A stretch of DNA of 64,000 bases from Providencia rettgeri (GTDB lineage Bacteria > Pseudomonadota > Gammaproteobacteria > Enterobacterales > Enterobacteriaceae). The position numbers were made by a program, and so were the translations under genes. This document shows positions 62,580 to 64,000 of this stretch, piece after piece (positions within the stretch are counted from its first letter, which is position 1; every line of letters begins with the position of its first letter). Location of the stretch: the NCBI RefSeq assembly GCF_013702265.1, contig NZ_CP059348.1, forward strand, positions 992,001 through 1,056,000, read 5' to 3'. The notes under the pieces were generated by a model. The model was given only the letters and a program-made list of their open reading frames with translations, ran no database searches and had not been told where the DNA came from.

Positions 62580-63653
62580 TTATGGCTTGATAACGACTTT
62601 GATAGAGTCTGCCGATTTCGCCATAACAAATGCCTCTTCCCAATCATCGATTGAGTAGAAGTGGGTAACGATATCATCAGCGCATACTAACCCGCGGCTA
62701 AATAGGTCAATGGCAACCTCGTAGCTGTATGGGCCTAAGTGAGCACCTCGGATATCTAACTCTTTACGGTCACCGATAATTGACCAGTCTACGGTTGTTT
62801 CTTTACCGAAAACGCTGAACTCGACAAAGCGACCTAGTTTACGGATCATTTCTAACCCTTGAGTCACGCCGATTGGTGCGCCAGTCGCTTCGATATACAC
62901 GTCGCAACCGTAACCTTCAGTCATCTCTTTAACCAGTTTGATGGCATCTTCTTTCAGTGGATTGATCACCACATCAGCGCCAAATTTCTTCGCTAATTCA
63001 AGGCGTTCATCGATAGCATCGATAACGACTAATTTTTTCGGGGTTTTGAGTTTTGCGACTTGGATCATGCACAGACCCAGTGGACCCGCGCCGGCGATAA
63101 CGACAACGTCATTTAAATCGATATCACCGCGACGAACGGTATGGATGGCGCAAGCCATTGGCTCGATCAGTGCGGCATCTTTTTCTGAAAGCTCATCTGG
63201 AATTTTGTGAATAATGGCACGCTCAGAAAAACGCATATATTCAGCCATCCCACCATCGGCAACTTCTTTTTGGAAGCCGTAAATATCATGGGTTTCGCAC
63301 ATCCAATATTTGCCTGACTTACAGAAACGGCACTCCCAGCAAGGCACGATTTGTTCCGCTAAAATACGGTCGCCCACTTTCAGACCATATTTTTCACCAG
63401 AACCTTCACCCAGCTCAGCAACGCGTCCGTAAAACTCGTGTCCCGGTACGACAGGGGCTTTGATCCATGGGTTTTCACCCCAGAACATTTGAGCGCCATC
63501 ATTCGCTTTACAGTCACCTGCGCAGATACCGCATCCGTCGACTTTGATGACCACTTCACGAAACCCTGGTGTTGGTCTTTTAATTGCATCAAAGCGGTAA
63601 TCATGGGGACCATGACATACAACAGCTTTCATTTTTTCAGGTAGGGTACTCAT
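62580..63653 (-). CDS. Zinc-dependent polyol dehydrogenase (erythritol/threitol dehydrogenase-like)
   Basis: A 357-residue MDR-family dehydrogenase. Catalytic zinc ligands in GCGICAGDCKANDG and VPGHEFYGRV; structural zinc Cys cluster CWECRFCKSGKYWMC; NAD-binding VVIAGAGPLGLC. The CGICAGDCK start and MFWG segment resemble erythritol/L-threitol dehydrogenases, but sorbitol-type enzymes are alternatives. GAGG upstream of the ATG. First gene of the minus-strand transport operon, preceded by two perfect palindromes, so likely oxidises the imported polyol. Confidence 0.85.
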   Translation of the reverse strand: MSTLPEKMKAVVCHGPHDYRFDAIKRPTPGFREVVIKVDGCGICAGDCKANDGAQMFWGENPWIKAPVVPGHEFYGRVAELGEGSGEKYGLKVGDRILAEQIVPCWECRFCKSGKYWMCETHDIYGFQKEVADGGMAEYMRFSERAIIHKIPDELSEKDAALIEPMACAIHTVRRGDIDLNDVVVIAGAGPLGLCMIQVAKLKTPKKLVVIDAIDERLELAKKFGADVVINPLKEDAIKLVKEMTEGYGCDVYIEATGAPIGVTQGLEMIRKLGRFVEFSVFGKETTVDWSIIGDRKELDIRGAHLGPYSYEVAIDLFSRGLVCADDIVTHFYSIDDWEEAFVMAKSADSIKVVIKP

Positions 63654-63685
63654 ATTCTAATAACCTCATTCTGGATGTTGGCTAT

Positions 63686-63703
63686 AATGTTGACGTCAAC
63701 ATT
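63686..63703. promoter_or_regulatory. Perfect 18-bp palindrome, candidate LacI-family operator
   Basis: AATGTTGACGTCAACATT, 33 bp upstream of the dehydrogenase start. LacI/GalR operators are palindromes with a central CG; here the centre is GACGTC. Confidence 0.7.
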
Positions 63704-63817
63704 AAACGTCGCTTTTGTAACTAAACCGTTCTCTTTGTAACGCTTGACGGCTAAAAATAATAATGGTGTGAGAAAAGTGATGCTCTATTGTTATAAATAA
63801 ATTGTTTAGTTTTTAAT

Positions 63818-63833
63818 ATGACGACGTCGTCAT
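63818..63833. promoter_or_regulatory. Second perfect palindrome with GACGTC centre
   Basis: ATGACGACGTCGTCAT, 131 bp centre-to-centre from the first palindrome. The shared GACGTC core suggests the same regulator; two operators would allow DNA looping. Confidence 0.6.
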
Positions 63834-64000
63834 TTTTGAGAGAAGCTAAATAAAAAAGTGATAATTGTGATTCAAATCCTATTTTTTATTTAAGAACTCT
63901 TTTGTTTATGAGGTTTGTTTGACAGATAAAATGCAAACTATAGTGGATTCGATGATTTTCGAAAGAGTATAATTAGTTTCGTTATTTTCAGAAGTGAAGA

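Noticed and set aside
63919-63944. Sigma-70 promoter TTGACA / TATAGT on the plus strand
   Set aside because: The spacer is 14 nt, too short for a standard promoter, and no plus-strand gene is visible before the window ends.

Overview
The window looks like chromosomal DNA of a moderately AT-rich gammaproteobacterium of the order Enterobacterales, most likely Morganellaceae and plausibly Providencia. This is inferred from gene content and composition: a tktA / epd-pgk-fbaA block, ERIC elements, a chaperone-usher operon ending in an MrpJ-like regulator as in Proteus, and a complete 4-hydroxyphenylacetate (hpa) cluster. No species call can be proven from the sequence alone.

Layout. (1) 1-3542: one end of a small integrative element, with a P4-type tyrosine integrase, an AlpA-type regulator and two unrecognised ORFs. 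It ends at what looks like the displaced 3' end of a host gene (possibly tRNA-Ser) with its terminator. (2) 3543-4560: about 1 kb of AT-rich non-coding DNA. (3) 4561-14886: a type I secretion adhesin locus: lipoprotein, 1630-residue Bap/Lap-like adhesin with nine Ig-like repeats and a von Willebrand A domain, TolC-like channel, LapB-like ABC exporter and HlyD-like adaptor. (4) 14887-21117: central carbon metabolism, tktA then epd-pgk-fbaA, with a Cra operator before epd. (5) 21227-22721: three small genes (VF530-type protein, AAA ATPase, GNAT acetyltransferase). (6) 22841-33118: a fimbrial locus on the minus strand: a ToxR-like regulator plus small membrane partner, then major pilin, minor pilin, usher, chaperone, three further subunits, tip-adhesin candidate, a polytopic O-antigen-ligase-like protein and an MrpJ-like XRE regulator. 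(7) 33317-48281: the hpa cluster (hpaCBAXIH, succinate-semialdehyde dehydrogenase, Bcr/CflA efflux pump, hpaFDE, split hpaG2/hpaG1, divergent hpaR). (8) 48287-57577: betT, a coiled lipoprotein, the phosphoethanolamine transferase eptC, a Kch-type K+ channel, and ccmA-ccmB followed not by ccmC but by a thioredoxin-like protein and a TSUP permease. (9) 57839-63653: a LacI-type regulator, an Rbs-like sugar ABC transporter and a zinc polyol dehydrogenase, with two perfect palindromes upstream that are good operator candidates.

How it works together. The hpa genes take 4-hydroxyphenylacetate (HpaX) through homoprotocatechuate (HpaBC) and ring cleavage (HpaD) to pyruvate plus succinate semialdehyde (HpaEFGHI). 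The embedded dehydrogenase oxidises the semialdehyde to succinate. The adhesin and fimbrial loci are two independent surface-attachment systems; the MrpJ-like gene suggests the second is coupled to motility. The last locus appears to import and oxidise a sugar alcohol.

Most novel points: an O-oligosaccharyltransferase-like gene inside a fimbrial operon, the ccmAB-thioredoxin-TSUP cluster, the adhesin architecture (no RTX repeats, a LapG-like Ala-Ala-Gly site) and the paired palindromic operators at 63686 and 63818. No tRNA, rRNA, CRISPR array or insertion sequence was recognised.
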